From positions 788,499 to 852,498 of the forward strand of contig NSJX01000007.1 of the NCBI GenBank assembly GCA_002286715.1: a DNA stretch of 64,000 bases. The letters are read 5' to 3'. The position numbers were made by a program, and so were the translations under genes. Below the pieces are notes generated by a model that was not told where the DNA came from, did not search any database, and worked only from the letters and a program-made list of their open reading frames with translations. The number at the start of each line of letters is the position of its first letter. The first letter of the stretch is position 1. This document shows, in pieces, positions 24,728 to 37,293 of this stretch. Origin of the DNA: Dentipellis sp. KUC8613 (Eukaryota > Basidiomycota > Agaricomycetes > Russulales > Hericiaceae).

Positions 24728-26221
24728 ATGGCAGCTGAACCGTCTGTCGCACTTGCCGAGGCTCTCAAATCTATAACGCACGCCACGCTGAACGCAGTAC
24801 GTATATTGAACATGTCACCTCGTCTATCGCTCATTATGTGGTCAGTTGCGCGCATACGAACAAGGGTCCCGGTCGCAGGCAACACAACTCGAAGATGAGC
24901 TCAGTCGCGTCCGACGGGAACGCGATGACGCTGTTGCGGATATGTATGAATCGCGACAGAAGGAGCAGGCCTGGAAGCAGGAGATAGAGAAGTGGAAGGT
25001 CTCAGTGCGTTTCATGCTCTCTTTTCCCTCGAACCTGATCTCAAGTTGACCATCTCGCCTAGTCCGAGAAGCTTGAGATAGGAGTCAGTCCAGCCTTAAA
25101 TCCATCGTTTCTCTCGACTGAGATAGTGTGCCCTGTTCTCAGAACTCGCATCTTGCAGATCTAGTAGCACAACTCCGAGATGAGGCACAACAGTGGAAAG
25201 ATCAGTGTCTCCGGCTGGAAGAGACATCCCGCCAGGAGATTCAAGACTGGAAGGAACAGTTTCTTCGAGTAGACGCTGAACGCATGCGTCTCACTTCCCG
25301 TATGGACCACCTTGCGTCTGACAATCAGGTGTGTACGTCTGCTGAACGGCATCACGCCTCTGATCGTCTTCTGTTCCGTGGCTCAGCTGAAGCCGCCGCT
25401 GAAGACCACTCCATTCACGCCACGAATAAAGCACAGTAGCACCGCCGACCCAATGATCGCCTCGTCGAGCACGAAACGTGCGTCAACCTACGCAGCGAGT
25501 CCGGGCAAGCTAATCAGGCCCACGTCCAACGCAGGCGAACCCTCTACCCGCATGCCTTCAGCAAGGAAGCCACGCCAATCGCAACCCCTCCCATATCCTC
25601 AGGAGCCCGTTCCGAAAAGATCGTCGACAACCAGTGCAGTGCCGGTGCAGACCAGGGTCGTCCGAAGGGTGCAAGCTCTGATTGAGGTGCCGGTGAAGGA
25701 AGAGGAGGATGAATCCGGGGAAATGGAGGCAGAAGAAGGCGTCGAAGTTGCTAGCTACACGTCTGGTTCGGTGGCTGGGAACGGGAGGAAAGGGCGGAGC
25801 AGTCGATCGAGGACGAGTAGACGCATTGTCTCTGACGAGGATGAGAGTTATCATGGAAGCGACGAGGAAGAGTACGGCGAGCCAGACCCGTACGTCCCTA
25901 GGAAAGCGAGCACCGCTGGGAAGCGACGGCGGATGGACCATCCAGCAGACGAAGAAGACGATGAGCTCATGATGGGAGTGGAGGTGAGTGAATCACGAAA
26001 CTTCTGACAATGTTTTGCGGTTGGCCAACAGCGCTTTTCAGGACGATGCGAGCGACGTTTACGGGGCACAGCGCGTCGTTTCTGCTCCTGGCCGATCCAA
26101 ACCCACGAATACCCCCAATGGCAAAGCCAATGGTGCCACTCCGACAACGAGAAAACGGAAGGTCGCACCCGCCGATGCTGTGACAGCTAGCGCTCCACCA
26201 AAAGTCAGGAAACGGAGATAG
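24728..26221 (+). CDS. Coiled-coil, acidic/basic probable nuclear protein
   Basis: Not recognised by name. The start at 24728 gives MAAEPSVALAEALKS. The first third is a heptad-rich coiled coil with segments such as ATQLEDELSRVRRERDDAV, ADLVAQLRDEAQQWKDQC and QDWKEQFLRVDAERMRL. The middle is Ser/Thr/Pro-rich and contains KRSSTTSAVPVQTRVVRRVQ. An acidic block follows (VKEEEDESGEMEAEEG), then SRTSRRIVSDEDESYHGSDE and DEEDDELMMGVE. The C-terminus is basic with TTRKRK and KVRKRR, which look like nuclear localisation signals. About 400 aa, with about five small introns, including a short exon near 25062. The composition suggests a chromatin or kinetochore-associated scaffold, but that is only a guess from composition. 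Confidence 0.7.
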
Positions 26222-26487
26222 ATGTAGCAAGTAATACTTCTGGATTGTATAACAGGTGTATTTGTAGAAGCAACATACATTCCTATCTCCTTGGTGCCAC
26301 CTCTTCCCCCGTGTATCTGCAGATATCATGCAAATATAGGTTGCAGGCTTGCAGGCAGCAGTCTCATCGCGCTAAATTGTCCATTCGAAGCCGCGAGAGA
26401 TTTCCTAATGATACAGACCTACATCCCAACCCTCTCCGGCACCCGCGGACTGCATGTGCACACACTAACGGACAACAATACATGCCT
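26222..26487. other. Short convergent 3' region
   Basis: 3' flanks of the coiled-coil gene and of the Erv46 gene. Nothing else seen. Confidence 0.4.
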
Positions 26488-28278
26488 TTACATCAACTTG
26501 CCGTTGGTGTGGCCGTTTCCGTTTGCAGCGCTGTGCTTCAAGTGCTTTCCTGTCGCGAACAGGATGCTGTCCAAGATGGAGGCGACGGTGAGAACACCAC
26601 CCACGATGGCGCATGTCCTATTTAAAAACATCTGTCTCAATACATGTGTTGTCAGGCTAGGAAATGAAGACTGACGAAGTGAGGAAGTGTGCGAAAGACT
26701 GGCGGGTCTCTTCGTGTCGGACGACAATAGGCGAGATCTCAAAGTTGAAGAATGCGCCTGTTTACGTTGAGCTGTCAATATAATTTGTAGGACTGGGTCG
26801 GCGGAGGAACGGACCTGGGAGACCGGACACGCCGTGTTGGATAGGAACCCCGTCGTTAGAGTTACCACCTTGGCCCTTTGTCAGGTCGCGCTCGAAGTGC
26901 GTGACACTGTATTGGTGCGCGTTGACGACCTTTCCGTCGAGGGTGCGGAACTGCGTCGACACGACCTTGAGGAAGTATTGGAACATGTATTGCGCTTTGG
27001 AAGTCTACACGCAAACCTGTCAGGACACGTTAAAAGTAAATTATAGAGAGCACTGACTCTTGCTAAGTACCCGTCCAACGGGTTGCCCTCCATCCCCACG
27101 CGTTCCTTCATCGCCTTCGACACCTTCGCCTTGTGAATATCGTACTCATCGTCGGCCGAGAACGCGAACTCATGGATGGTGTGGCTGAAATCGTGGCGGT
27201 TGCCGTCGTTCTTGAGGTAGGGCACGAGATCGTAGATGTTGCTCGCGGACGACTGGAAAGACTTGCCCGGCGAGAGGTGGATGTTGCCGATGACCTTGTT
27301 CACGCGGACGCGGCCCGCGATGTTGCAGCCCTCGGTTGACTGCTCCTCCAGCCGCTCGGACCAATGTTCTTGGGCGCACTGCAATCCACGGTACAGTTGA
27401 GCTCGAATCGCCTATGTCAACCCGCATGTGGGGAAGGCGCACCTGCTCAATGGCATCGGGGTTCCCAAAGCTCCAGCCCTTGTTCACATACGCCTCCCGC
27501 ACGCTCTCGCAGGTGTTGCAACACCCGCCCTCAGGCGCCAAACCACCATAGCAAGACCCACAGTACCCCTCCTTGCGCTGCTCGTTCAGTTTGTCCAGCT
27601 CGTTCCGCAGCTCTGCTGAGACCGAGTTGGGCACGACCGAGCCGGTGCCCGTTATGCGGGTCTTGAGAATGTTAGATGACACGTCGCGCTGCGTCTCGCC
27701 GGAGATGTCCATCACGTCCAGCGACATCACTGCGGTGCGTGTGGGCGGTCAGCATAGTGTTCTGTCTGGCGCATTGCATTGCACGGGAGCATATTTCTGG
27801 AGACGCAAATGCACAATGTCTCGTGAAGCATCTTGATGCACCATAGAGAATTGAGTGGTGGGAACAGAAACACTCACAGTAGCACGGTACCCTCGGGAAC
27901 GTCACGTTCATCCGCACGGTCAGTTTTTCGCCGCGGCTGCGGTCGACCACGACGGACGTATCAATGCCGACGCGTCGGTAGTCAATAAACTCCATCGTCG
28001 TGATCGCCAAAATAAGTGCCGCCGAGATCAGAGTCACTGACGTCGGGCGCACACATGTCAGTCAGTCACGCAGACGGGCGGGGATGGCACCAAACGCAGC
28101 GACGTACGTAGCGCCCCGGTGCGCGTTTTGACCTTCACGTCCTCCATCGTCTGTGGGCCATCGCGGGTCGCTGTCAGTGTCCTGCGTGGAGGCCGCCCGT
28201 GGGCCGTGACGGTGACGGAGGGCGCACCTTGCCGAAGGCATCTATGCCTTTCAGGCCCGCGAGGAATCCTCTCGCCAT
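26488..28278 (-). CDS. ERV46: ER-Golgi cargo receptor Erv46/ERGIC3
   Basis: Membrane protein that cycles between ER and Golgi in COPII/COPI vesicles as a complex with Erv41. The start at 28278 gives MARGFLAGLKGIDAFGK, then TMEDVKVKTRTGA and a first transmembrane helix (LISAALILAITTMEFIDYRR). The lumenal part has VDRSRGEKLTVRMNVTFP, DVMDISGETQ and the cysteine-rich GYCGSCYGG ... CCNTCESVREAY typical of Erv46. It continues with GCNIAGRVRVNKVIGNIHL, the FQYFLKVVSTQFR block and FNFEISPIVVRHEETRQSF. A second helix (CAIVGGVLTVASILDSILF) leads to a short cytosolic end (NGKLM). That end lacks a KKxx motif. About 430 aa; introns keep frame. Identification is firm. Confidence 0.92.
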
Positions 28279-28675
28279 GTTGGTCGCACCAGTGCCGGTA
28301 GAAGGAGCGTGGACGGGCTATGTGCAGGCGACGGCGCTGCGGAGGTGGGTCCCAGGAGTGAGGAGAAATAGAAAAGCGAGGGTGTACGGTATGCAGACGT
28401 GGCGAAGTGGTCGACTTATGATGGCTGCTACGTGTCGCGCTGCGTTACCTCATCACATGGACAGCTTTGGTTTCACATGGGGAGCGTTCACCGCGAGCGC
28501 CGAATATTCTCCTCTGTTTCTGCGTCGGCGGCGCTGGCTGCAGGTCAGTATGTCGTAGGGAACACGAACGTCGGCGTCGGCGTGCTGCGAAGGGTATCCT
28601 CGATTACGGCGTGAAGTAGGGTAAATGATGAAATGTGGATATCGTCATGAGCCTCGTGCCCGTGCTAATAGATAA
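28279..28675. other. Intergenic region between Erv46 and Vps45
   Basis: About 400 bp holding the Erv46 promoter and the Vps45 3' flank. No TATA box or other element was recognised with confidence. Confidence 0.4.
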
Positions 28676-31151
28676 TTACTGCAGACCGATACGGTCTACC
28701 CCCTGCCTGACCTTCCCGAGCAGGTTCCGCACCCCGTCTCGAATGCCCTCCGCCTGCACGCCTGTCTGCTCGCCACTCGTCCGATACAGGCCTGTGCCGC
28801 CGGGCCCGCCGAGGCTGACGCTCACCCCGCCGAGGTTCAGGTTGAGGGCTGGTGCGTTCGATGCGGATTCTGGTGGCGGCTCGTACACGGACGCAGGGAA
28901 CCCAGATGCTGCCGAGTTGATCATGTCGAGGAAACTGAAACACATACGCGGCGCGGTCAGAGATCTCGACAAGTGCGCGGCCATGCGGTGTGAAATACCT
29001 GGACGTGTTGTGCACGCATGTCCCTCCGAGCAGCAGGCGCATCCCTGCGCTTGCCGAACCAGGATCTTGGTTGAGCAGAGATATTGTTCTCGCTTCCTCG
29101 TACGTCGTGCCGCCAATCATGAAGATGATGACGTCTTGCGGTCTAGGAAGGAGCTCAGCCATCGGCTCCTAGGGGATCGACTGACTGCAGTCATACCTCT
29201 GCAAACCTGCGTTTACGCCCGCCCCTTCGGTAAACGGGTAGCTTGACTCTTTCAGGCGGCCTTTGAACAGGTGTTCCAGGGTTTCTGACAGATGTGGTGT
29301 GTGCTGCATGTAAACGTTTTCCACGCCCTATAGAAGACCGTCAGCAAGTTGAGCGACTTCGATCCAGTCGAGCTCGAGTATCACCTTCAAGCCCTTCAGT
29401 GCCGACCGCCCGATCGCAAGTAATGTCTCCGTCGAGAACAAGTCGTCTTGCCGCTGATCGGCACCCGCTATGTTTAATACCGCATACACGAGCTGCAAGG
29501 ACGCCTCAGCGAAGGATGTAGACGGGGATGAAGCTATGTCAACTCACGCGTGCATCCTCCCTACTGACACCATGTTGCAATGCGAGATTAATGAGATTTG
29601 CGATATTGCTCGCTTGCGTCTTCTGATATCGCAGAGCATACAAGATAATCAGGCGAAGCTTGTTGAAAGCCGAGACCGCGTTGTCCGCAATGAACGTTTG
29701 CACGCTCTAGAAACCCACAACCCATGAGCATGGCAGCTATTTCTGGACATGCGTCGAGAAGCCTACCCGGATGTCCGCGCCCGACGAGGTTGCAAGCCCT
29801 TGCTCAACCTCCCCCAGTTCCAGCAGCTTGTCTTTTTGGACCAGCCGGCTCAGCTCGCCGACGAGTGCGACGTGCTTGCTGACATTGCCCCCGAGCTTGC
29901 GGAATTCGGGGTACTCCTCAACGAACTTCTTCATGTCGGAAATAGAGTTGATGGAAGAGGGTTGCTGCGCGAGCGACCGGGCCTGGTAGGACTGGACGTA
30001 GGACTTTAGCGATTGTCCGAGGTCTCCGAATGTTGACAGGTGGTGTGCTTGGAAGAACGGATCGGTGGACGTGGTCAGGGTGATTTCCTGCTCTTCTTCA
30101 GTTTGGAAGATACATGGTACGTCTAGAACCACTCACAGCAAGCTCGGGACGGATGTCAGGGACACGGCTGAGATCTATCCGTCCGTTGGTAATCCCAAAC
30201 AATTCATGGACCATCGCTTGATATGTCCATTGCGAAAGCATAGGAGTAACCGGGTCGTTCCTCCGGTCGAGTATCAGAAGCAACGGAGGAACCTGCGTTA
30301 GCCGAAAATCGAATAGTTGAGACTCGGATTGTATTCGACGCTGCGAGTGTGATAAGCTCGTAAGTAACTCGGGAAGTGCGGAGTCCATACTTGAACTTCG
30401 TTCGCTAGCTTCTTAGCCATGCCGCTCATTCTTTCATACCGGATGACCGGCTTCTTCTTGAGGCTGAGAAGAACGGAGATCAATCCCTGGACGTGTAATT
30501 CGAGGGCTTTGGGATCCCATGTATTCGGTGATTGGCCATACAACGGTCGAGTCGGGGAGGGTGTATGGTTCAGCGAGAAGAGAGACGGAAGCAATGGCGC
30601 GTAATCTGCGAAGTATTCCTTGAGGTCGATATGAGACCATACTGCGCGCACCATAATGGAGATGACTGTACCTGCACTTCTCTGACAACCTCATACTCGT
30701 CCGCATCGGCTAGACGCTCGATGTTTGTCTTGGTCAAGATGTTGCTGAAGTCTGCGGCAAGCGGGTGAGCGTTTATACGTGTGTCGTAACGCCGAGCACT
30801 GACAAACTGACATAGGTAATACTCTCCGTACTTGGGCTCTTTAAGTTCGGCTTCGAGTGCCTCCAGGCTTTCCTGGCTGTTCTTGAGGAAACAGACACAC
30901 TTCATGTGCGCCATCCTGTCCCGCTTTTTGTTATCAATTCGATCCGTCAAGTAGACCTGATGGGAGAGGAGGGTGGACTGGGTGGAGGCGAGTGAAACTA
31001 TGGGTGTCTGCGCAGCACATGTCAACGGCAGTCGCAATGTCGGATGTATTCAAGACATACGGTGTGTGTATCGAGGAGGAGAACCTTCATGGCTGAGGGC
31101 ACCGATATCATCTTCGTGATATAGGTGTCTATGGCTTTGACGACGTCCATG
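28676..31151 (-). CDS. VPS45: SM protein Vps45
   Basis: Sec1/Munc18 protein that assists SNARE assembly on trans-Golgi and endosomal membranes. The start at 31151 gives [15 protein letters not shown] and [10 protein letters not shown], the canonical Vps45 N-terminus; an upstream in-frame ATG (31396) adds an arginine-rich segment absent from the family and is rejected. Then follow [20 protein letters not shown], the hallmark [51 protein letters not shown], and the C-terminal [16 protein letters not shown]. The last about 90 residues include a Gly/Pro-rich stretch ([17 protein letters not shown]) and end DRIGLQ. About 600 aa; multiple introns joined in frame. Identification is firm; some exon borders are approximate. 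Confidence 0.92.
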
Positions 31152-34100
31152 TTGGCGACAAGCAAGTAGAGAGACTGGATGGGATTGGACCCGGGTGACG
31201 CGAATCGGCACTGCTGAACGCCAACGCCCAAATCCGGGTTACGCACTTTCCCATCAGGTGACCTTACGACCACGTCACGAGAGCTGGACACGCACCCGTG
31301 TTCTTCGACTTGTCTTCGTCGGCGGTGTAGAAAACGAGACGCCGCTCGTGCACGCAGGAAAAGCGGCGACGTCATGCGGACGATCTCGAACCACATCGCT
31401 GCTTCCCCGCGTCCTCGTATATCTGTTCAGAAATTCTTGATCTGCGCAGAACCGCCATGGCAGCATGTCGACTGCATCGGAAGCGCCCCAGGGATGTTGA
31501 ACATGCAGCGGGCGAGTGGGCCGGGATCGAACAACCCTCGATCGTAAGTTGACCCGTTTACTGAGACCGTTCGACTTTGCAAACCACTTACGCCGGTCCC
31601 AGCAGATCGCTTGCTTCTCCGGACAAGTACTCAGACATATACACACTAGTACTTATGAATCCGAAACGATGGTATATAGCCGCTGCCTGCACGCACAAGC
31701 ACCATCGATCAGCCTGCTTCACAAACAAACAGCCTCTTCTAAAACAAAAGAACAGCATCACGGGGGTGTCAAATGGGCGTTCACAGCCTAGGAGACCAAC
31801 ACGCGCAGGAGCATCTGCCTTGAGCCTGCCTACTATGGCTTTCCTTTGTGAATTATCGGGTTGGTCACTTGAGAGGGGAGTTATTTGCAATTAATCTCTG
31901 CGGGTCTAGGTCGTGCTCGGATTTTGGTTGGCCCACAAGACGCAGGAAGGAGCCCCGTCTGGCGTTCGCTCGGGAGGGCTTCCGAGCACCGAGAGGATTC
32001 CCCGCGTCCGAATTCGAACAATCCATGGACGCATTTCTGCCAGCTCGGTCCGGGGCACGATGCGGGGTATTTGACGTGCATCGGCTCCGAGCCTCCGCGC
32101 GTCCGTTCTGAACACCGGCCGATGCTATCTTATCTTATCGCCCATGCCAGATCCGGACCGCGTCGTCCAATAGGAAGCCGATCAGCGCAGAGGCAGGCAG
32201 ACAGCATCCATTCGAATCGAGAGTTTTGCCTCTTGTCATGGTCAGATCGTCCGTCCAGAAATCTTGTATTCCATTTACTCGTTCGAGTGTCGCTGACTGT
32301 CAGCTGGGAGGATCAGGGTGCCCATGACGCTCGTCCAGCAGATCGTGTTCTCCGTCCACTTTCGACCTCGCTGTGCCATAATTTTGACGGCACTACGCAG
32401 GCATTTCAGGCTAATTCTTGTCTCTGTAGTATGATGGCCTGCAAGTTCTGCTAGCTGCCCGAGCCTAGACCCACTTGGTCGATCTCCCAGCAAGTCACGC
32501 TTCTGGCTTGCAAAACGCTGGACGTATTCACCTTCTCCCACTAGTCCTTGTGACATCGCGACGCATGTCTCTTTCTTGTTCCGTCTGGCCACTACCACCC
32601 CCAGTTCATTTCGGCGAACTCACTGACGCTCGAGCTGCGCATTGCGTTCGAGTTCCGTGCCAATCAGCCTGCAGCAGCAGCCGTGCGATTCGACATCGAT
32701 CCAAGTAAGCTGATGTATACACTGCGCTCGCGACTCGCAGCCCCGCAACGCAGCCCGCCCCGGAATCAGTTCCTGCCTGACAGTTTGGAGGCTGCCACCG
32801 CCAGCAGGGACCGTCAGCAGTGGCGCTGCGCCCCGCGGAGCAGCGCCCTCACCCACCTGAGCCTGAGAGCCGCAGCCCCTGCCAGGTAACTGGATCGCCG
32901 CTGCACGCGCGCGCGCGTGTCCCATCCCGTCTGTCTATGGACGCAGGCACCCGACTGTGTACGATGCCACCGCGTTGCACCCGGCCGGACTGATCCCGCA
33001 GCTCCAATTGCGCGCGCGGCGCAGCTTGAATAGCAGCCTGTCAGCGGTCACCGCGCAAGGCACGGTCAGAGCGACTGCACCGCGAGGAGAGGGGCGCTTG
33101 ACGGCGTGATCCATCTGCTCCGACCCGCGCTGTACCTGTATCCATATGTGTACGCTGTCGCGCGCGTACTTGGCCACTGGTGGGTGCTCCGAGGAGCTGC
33201 GAGTCAACGCACGGGCGCGGAGCGGACATACGGAAGGGCGTTCGCACACGCGTGGCCGCGTTTGGGTCCCGGGCAGGTGATAAATGGGCGATTGCAATTT
33301 GGATCCGCTCAGGAGCCGTGCTGGCCAGGCCGGCACAAGGATGCACTCGCCCATGCCACGCGTGGCGGCATATGAAATCGGCGCCGCGGCGCGCGTGCAG
33401 CGGGCGGGCGGAAGTGCAGCGGCGTGGCGCACACGGTGTGCATATGCGCGCGGGTTGCAGTTGCTGATATCGGAGCTCGATGGCGTTGGCGCTGGCGTTG
33501 CGGTCTGCGTCATCCTTCCTCGTCGGGCTTTGCTCGCTTTGATGGCGTGGCTGGCACCCCGCATTGGAGCTCCTGTGCATGGTATGATTGTTCGGTGTGG
33601 GGTAGGGATTAAACGTGAATACGAATCCGGGGTTCCATCGCGCAACTTCCGAGCATGCTGCGGGCGATGAACTATCGATGGACAGTAACAGACCGGTTCG
33701 GTCGCGGCCCACAGCAGCCTGCGACAGGAGCGATGCGGGGAAAGACGCTGTCCGGAGACCAGCGCTGACCTGCATGAATCCATTATAGGCCACTCGGAAC
33801 GGCTTGGTTTCATGAACCGCGCGGGGTCGGCGTCGGGCGTCCTCGTAATTAACTTTGGCCATCGTATGGGCAGATGCGGGGTTGATAGATGGTAACAAAG
33901 CGCCTGTGGACCTATCTCCCCGCAGAGCAGTGAAACCTGCAGCAGGTCGACATGAGAGGCCCTCGGTGAATATGATAGATGCGGCCTGTGCGCGAGATGT
34001 CTGTGCCGGCTGGATCAGTATCATGATCTTTGCCCGTGCGGTCGTCCGCGGATGAAGCAGATGGCCTGCGGGATATCAGCCTGATACAGTGTTGGGTGCA

Positions 34101-36454
34101 ACGGAAAGTTGACAGAGACGCACAACGCCTTGACGTACTTTCGCCTTTCTGGGCAATCGGATGATACGCAGGCCCGCGCTGGCTATTGAGCGTTTTCGCC
34201 GAAATAAGAGAGATGCACTCGGGATATATCGTCCTCGCAGGCTGTACGGTCCGGGATGACGTGGGAGAAGTCGTAGAAAACACGTACTGAGAGAGTATGT
34301 CCGATAATAAGCCAGCCTGAAGCCTCGCCGCCAGGAACCACACTCATAAAGTCAATCATGAAATTGCCGTACACTTCTCACATACCGTGGAAGGCCCGCA
34401 AAGCTAATTCACTTTCCTGGACGAAGTGTCCATGTGCAGTAACCCAAAGTCAAATACCGGAGCCGATCATGGGAGAAGGCTCGAGATTTCAGGCGTCCTG
34501 GAGGCAGGGGATGAGTAAGGACGGCGCATTGCTCTCATATGTGATCATACCAACCAGAGAACGGCCATTTCGGATCGAGGGCGAGGACAGCCAGATAGGG
34601 CATCGCGGAAGTAGTACACAGCTCGGTTGCCATTGGTCGCTTTGCCTTCGAGCTTGTGGCGGTCCGCATTGGACGGTGAACGTCGCGCCCGGGTGTATTG
34701 AAATGGGTTGGGGACGGGCGTGTGCAAAAATGCGGCAAAGCGTGGCAGCGTTGAATGCCTGTCTGTGCATGGTTCCCCACAAAGTGCACGACCTGGCTGC
34801 AGAATTATCAGCCGTCAGGGATATGGAAACGCCATCACAATCACGTTCAACACCCATGGGTATGGTCCAGTGTCTGCGGTCGCGGCAAGGGCCGTGCTCG
34901 CTAGGTAACTGCCGTACTTACGGTTAGCTCAAATCGAGACGCAGGTCGCTAGAAGGGGAATTGCAATCGAGATCTGCCGCCGGTGATGCAGGGAGGACCC
35001 ACTTACGTGAAGTGAGCCGGCCGCGCAGATGCGCAGGACGGCTCTGGGTTAGCGAATTACCGAGCGGCACGCAAGCTGCTGAGGAAAACACGCTCAACAA
35101 CTGCACTGGTGTGCGCAGATCCATAACGGAGCACTCACGAAAAGCAGAGGACGAACGACACACCATTTCGTAAGTGCCAGGCGAGCTTGCAAATCCGATG
35201 TCCGATGCATGGTGTAGACCGGCATATATTTCCCCACAATACATAGAGCTGCATCCGAGCACGCTATTTTTCGCCTAGCGGCATTAGCAAACGTTACTCG
35301 GCGTTCATTTCGTGCCATCGCCTGCCTAGATATATGAGCAGCCAGCATTGCATCGTTGAACTACCATAACGATACGAACAGGTTGCGCCCGAAGAACGCG
35401 CTTGAGAGCGTGTATGAAACACCGAGGATCAAGGGAAGGAGGGCCGGGTTACGCTGTTGTCGTATGTGTCATAAGCAGATGCCGGGTGCCGCACTGCCAG
35501 CGTTCGATGGACGGGGGGAGCGCGCTGCTTGTTCCTTATCAGTCAACGAGACGCGCTGGCGCGGAGACTGCGGCACGGGGAGTTGACGGGCTGATGGGCC
35601 TCGCTCGGACGAAGACATAAGAAAGGCAGTCGTGCTTCGGCGAATTGCGAAAAGATGCAGTGGAAGCGCGCGTCTGTTGCATGAACGGATCGTCATACAA
35701 GGCCCGGTGGACAGGAACGCGGTATGCTCGCCCGAGCAGCGCGTCTGCAGCAGGCAGGGGTGGGTTGGTCAGAGGACGAAAGCGAGGAGAGAAGAACCGA
35801 GAGACGCGTTGAGTACGTACTCGAGGAGGTGGGTGCGTTGGGTGAGTCAAACAGGGGGCCAATGGGGGATCAGTGATGGATGATCATTGGTCTGCATGGA
35901 CACTGGCGGCAGGACGAGGATCCGATGGGATATTGAGCGACGAGGAGGATGGCGATAGATAAGTGAGGGTTGATACCTGATAACACGGTGGTGATGGGAT
36001 GGGAGAGCACATGGGGACGGATGAGAAATGAGCGTTCCGCGCCGGAGGAGGCGGAGGACGAGTGAGAAGAAAGGGAAGCAGAAAGGTACTAGCGTGAGGA
36101 ATTATGTACAAGTAAATCGGAGATTACATGTAAGTGTAGTAGGACGTCAGAGGGAAGGTTGGGGGAGAAGGAAGGATCGGAGGAGGGCCGGGATACCGAG
36201 AAGAAGAGTTGGGCTGTGGCATGATTGGGCCCCATGGGGTGAGTATAGAGTCGAAAGGACAGGCGTTCAGCCGGGCGCTGCTGAGCTGCCAGCCATTGGA
36301 TGGAGCGCTCGGTGGGACAGAGGGGGGAACCGTGGCAAATGCGGGGAAACACCATACGCACGGCAAACACCGACATGGCAACACCTCCATCCAGCCGACG
36401 GCATCGGCCGAGCGGCAAGCGCGGCGAACAAAGCGCGGAAGGCGGTGGGTTTGC

Positions 36455-36946
36455 CACAGCGTACAAGTGCAGAATTTCCCGACCCAGAAAAGCCTGGGAA
36501 AAGGCATATGTAATTGTATCACTTTTACTAGAAATTTCTGTGCTCAAAGGACCAAAGAAACCAATAACTATGCTACCTGTATCCCCGTTCGGGAAAGTCA
36601 TTTGAAATAGGAAAACTCTTTCGGGTGAGAAAGGGCCAGAAAAAGGAGGAGAAAGGTTTCCCTTTTATTTGACTTTTCCACAACAAAGGAAATGTTTTTC
36701 ATTTACAAGCTTGTAGTGATTTGGGAAAAGTCTAAAGGTAAACAATCCCAAGGCTTTTACATAGACTTTTCCCGGCCTGAATGCAACAAACATCTCACTC
36801 AATTTTATGGGATATGGGAGTCTGTGGCATAGTTATTGGTTTCTTTGGTCTTTCTGAACCCTGAATTTTCTAGTAAAAGTGATACAATTACGTATGCCTT
36901 TTCCCAGGCTTTTCCGGGTCGGGAAATTCTGCACTTGTACGCTGTG
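36455..36946. mobile_element. Foldback / MITE-like DNA element, 492 bp
   Basis: The first about 130 bp (36455-36586) reappear in inverted orientation at the right end (about 36810-36946). Both arms begin CACAGCGTACAAGTGCAG and run through ATTTCCCGACCC and GCCTGGGAAAAGGCATA. The flanking triplet TGC is present directly outside both ends (36452-36454 and 36947-36949), consistent with a 3-bp target-site duplication. The interior is AT-rich with GGGAAAA/TTTTCCC motifs and no open frame. CAC-type ends and a 3-bp duplication recall CACTA (EnSpm) elements, but superfamily assignment is inference. It lies about 350 bp upstream of the Ecl1-family gene. Confidence 0.8.
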
Positions 36947-37218
36947 TGCCATGCGCCTCGGCTCTGTGGCTTTGGTGTGGCCGTCGTGGCCGTAGCGAAA
37001 GCAATGTTAATGGTGGGCCAGTGTGGCACAGCGGACAATTGAGGCGGAATGGGCGGGGCAAGGGAATGGGCAAAGAGGGAGTCTAGAGCATGTGGCCGAA
37101 ATGCCGCGGAAGAAAAGGGGGTAGGGACTGAAGGGAAAAACGTCGGAGTGACCGGAACGGAGGAGGCGAGTGGGCAGGAACGCGAACCGGACTGATGGGC
37201 GAACCGCCGGGACGCCCA

Positions 37219-37225
37219 ATAAATA
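37219..37225 (+). promoter_or_regulatory. TATA-like box of the Ecl1-family gene
   Basis: ATAAATA, 69 bp before the ATG at 37294, followed by a C-rich leader (CTCCCTCCACCC type). The position is typical of a core promoter; function is inferred. Confidence 0.4.
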
Positions 37226-37293
37226 CCTCCCCGGCGCGTGTCCGATTCCTTATAACCCCGCCTCCCTCCACCCGTCCCAAGCCCCGCCTCCCC

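Larger units (their letters stand above)
31152..37293. other. Gene-poor region of about 6.1 kb
   Basis: No credible gene found. Two long minus-strand open frames (32935-33813 and 33041-34024) overlap in different frames, are Arg/Ala/Ser/Pro-rich and look like by-products of high GC. A (CG)6 tract lies at 32906-32917. A foldback DNA element occupies 36455-36946. The last 350 bp are the promoter of the Ecl1-family gene. The length may reflect a large upstream regulatory region or decayed sequence. Confidence 0.5.

Noticed and set aside
31152..31396. N-terminal extension of Vps45 from an upstream ATG
   Set aside because: The extension is Arg-rich and absent from the family; [14 protein letters not shown] is the canonical Vps45 start.
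32935..34024. Two long overlapping minus-strand open frames (292 and 327 codons)
   Set aside because: They overlap in different frames, have low-complexity Arg/Ala/Ser/Pro composition, no domain and no splice pattern. High GC alone explains the lack of stops.
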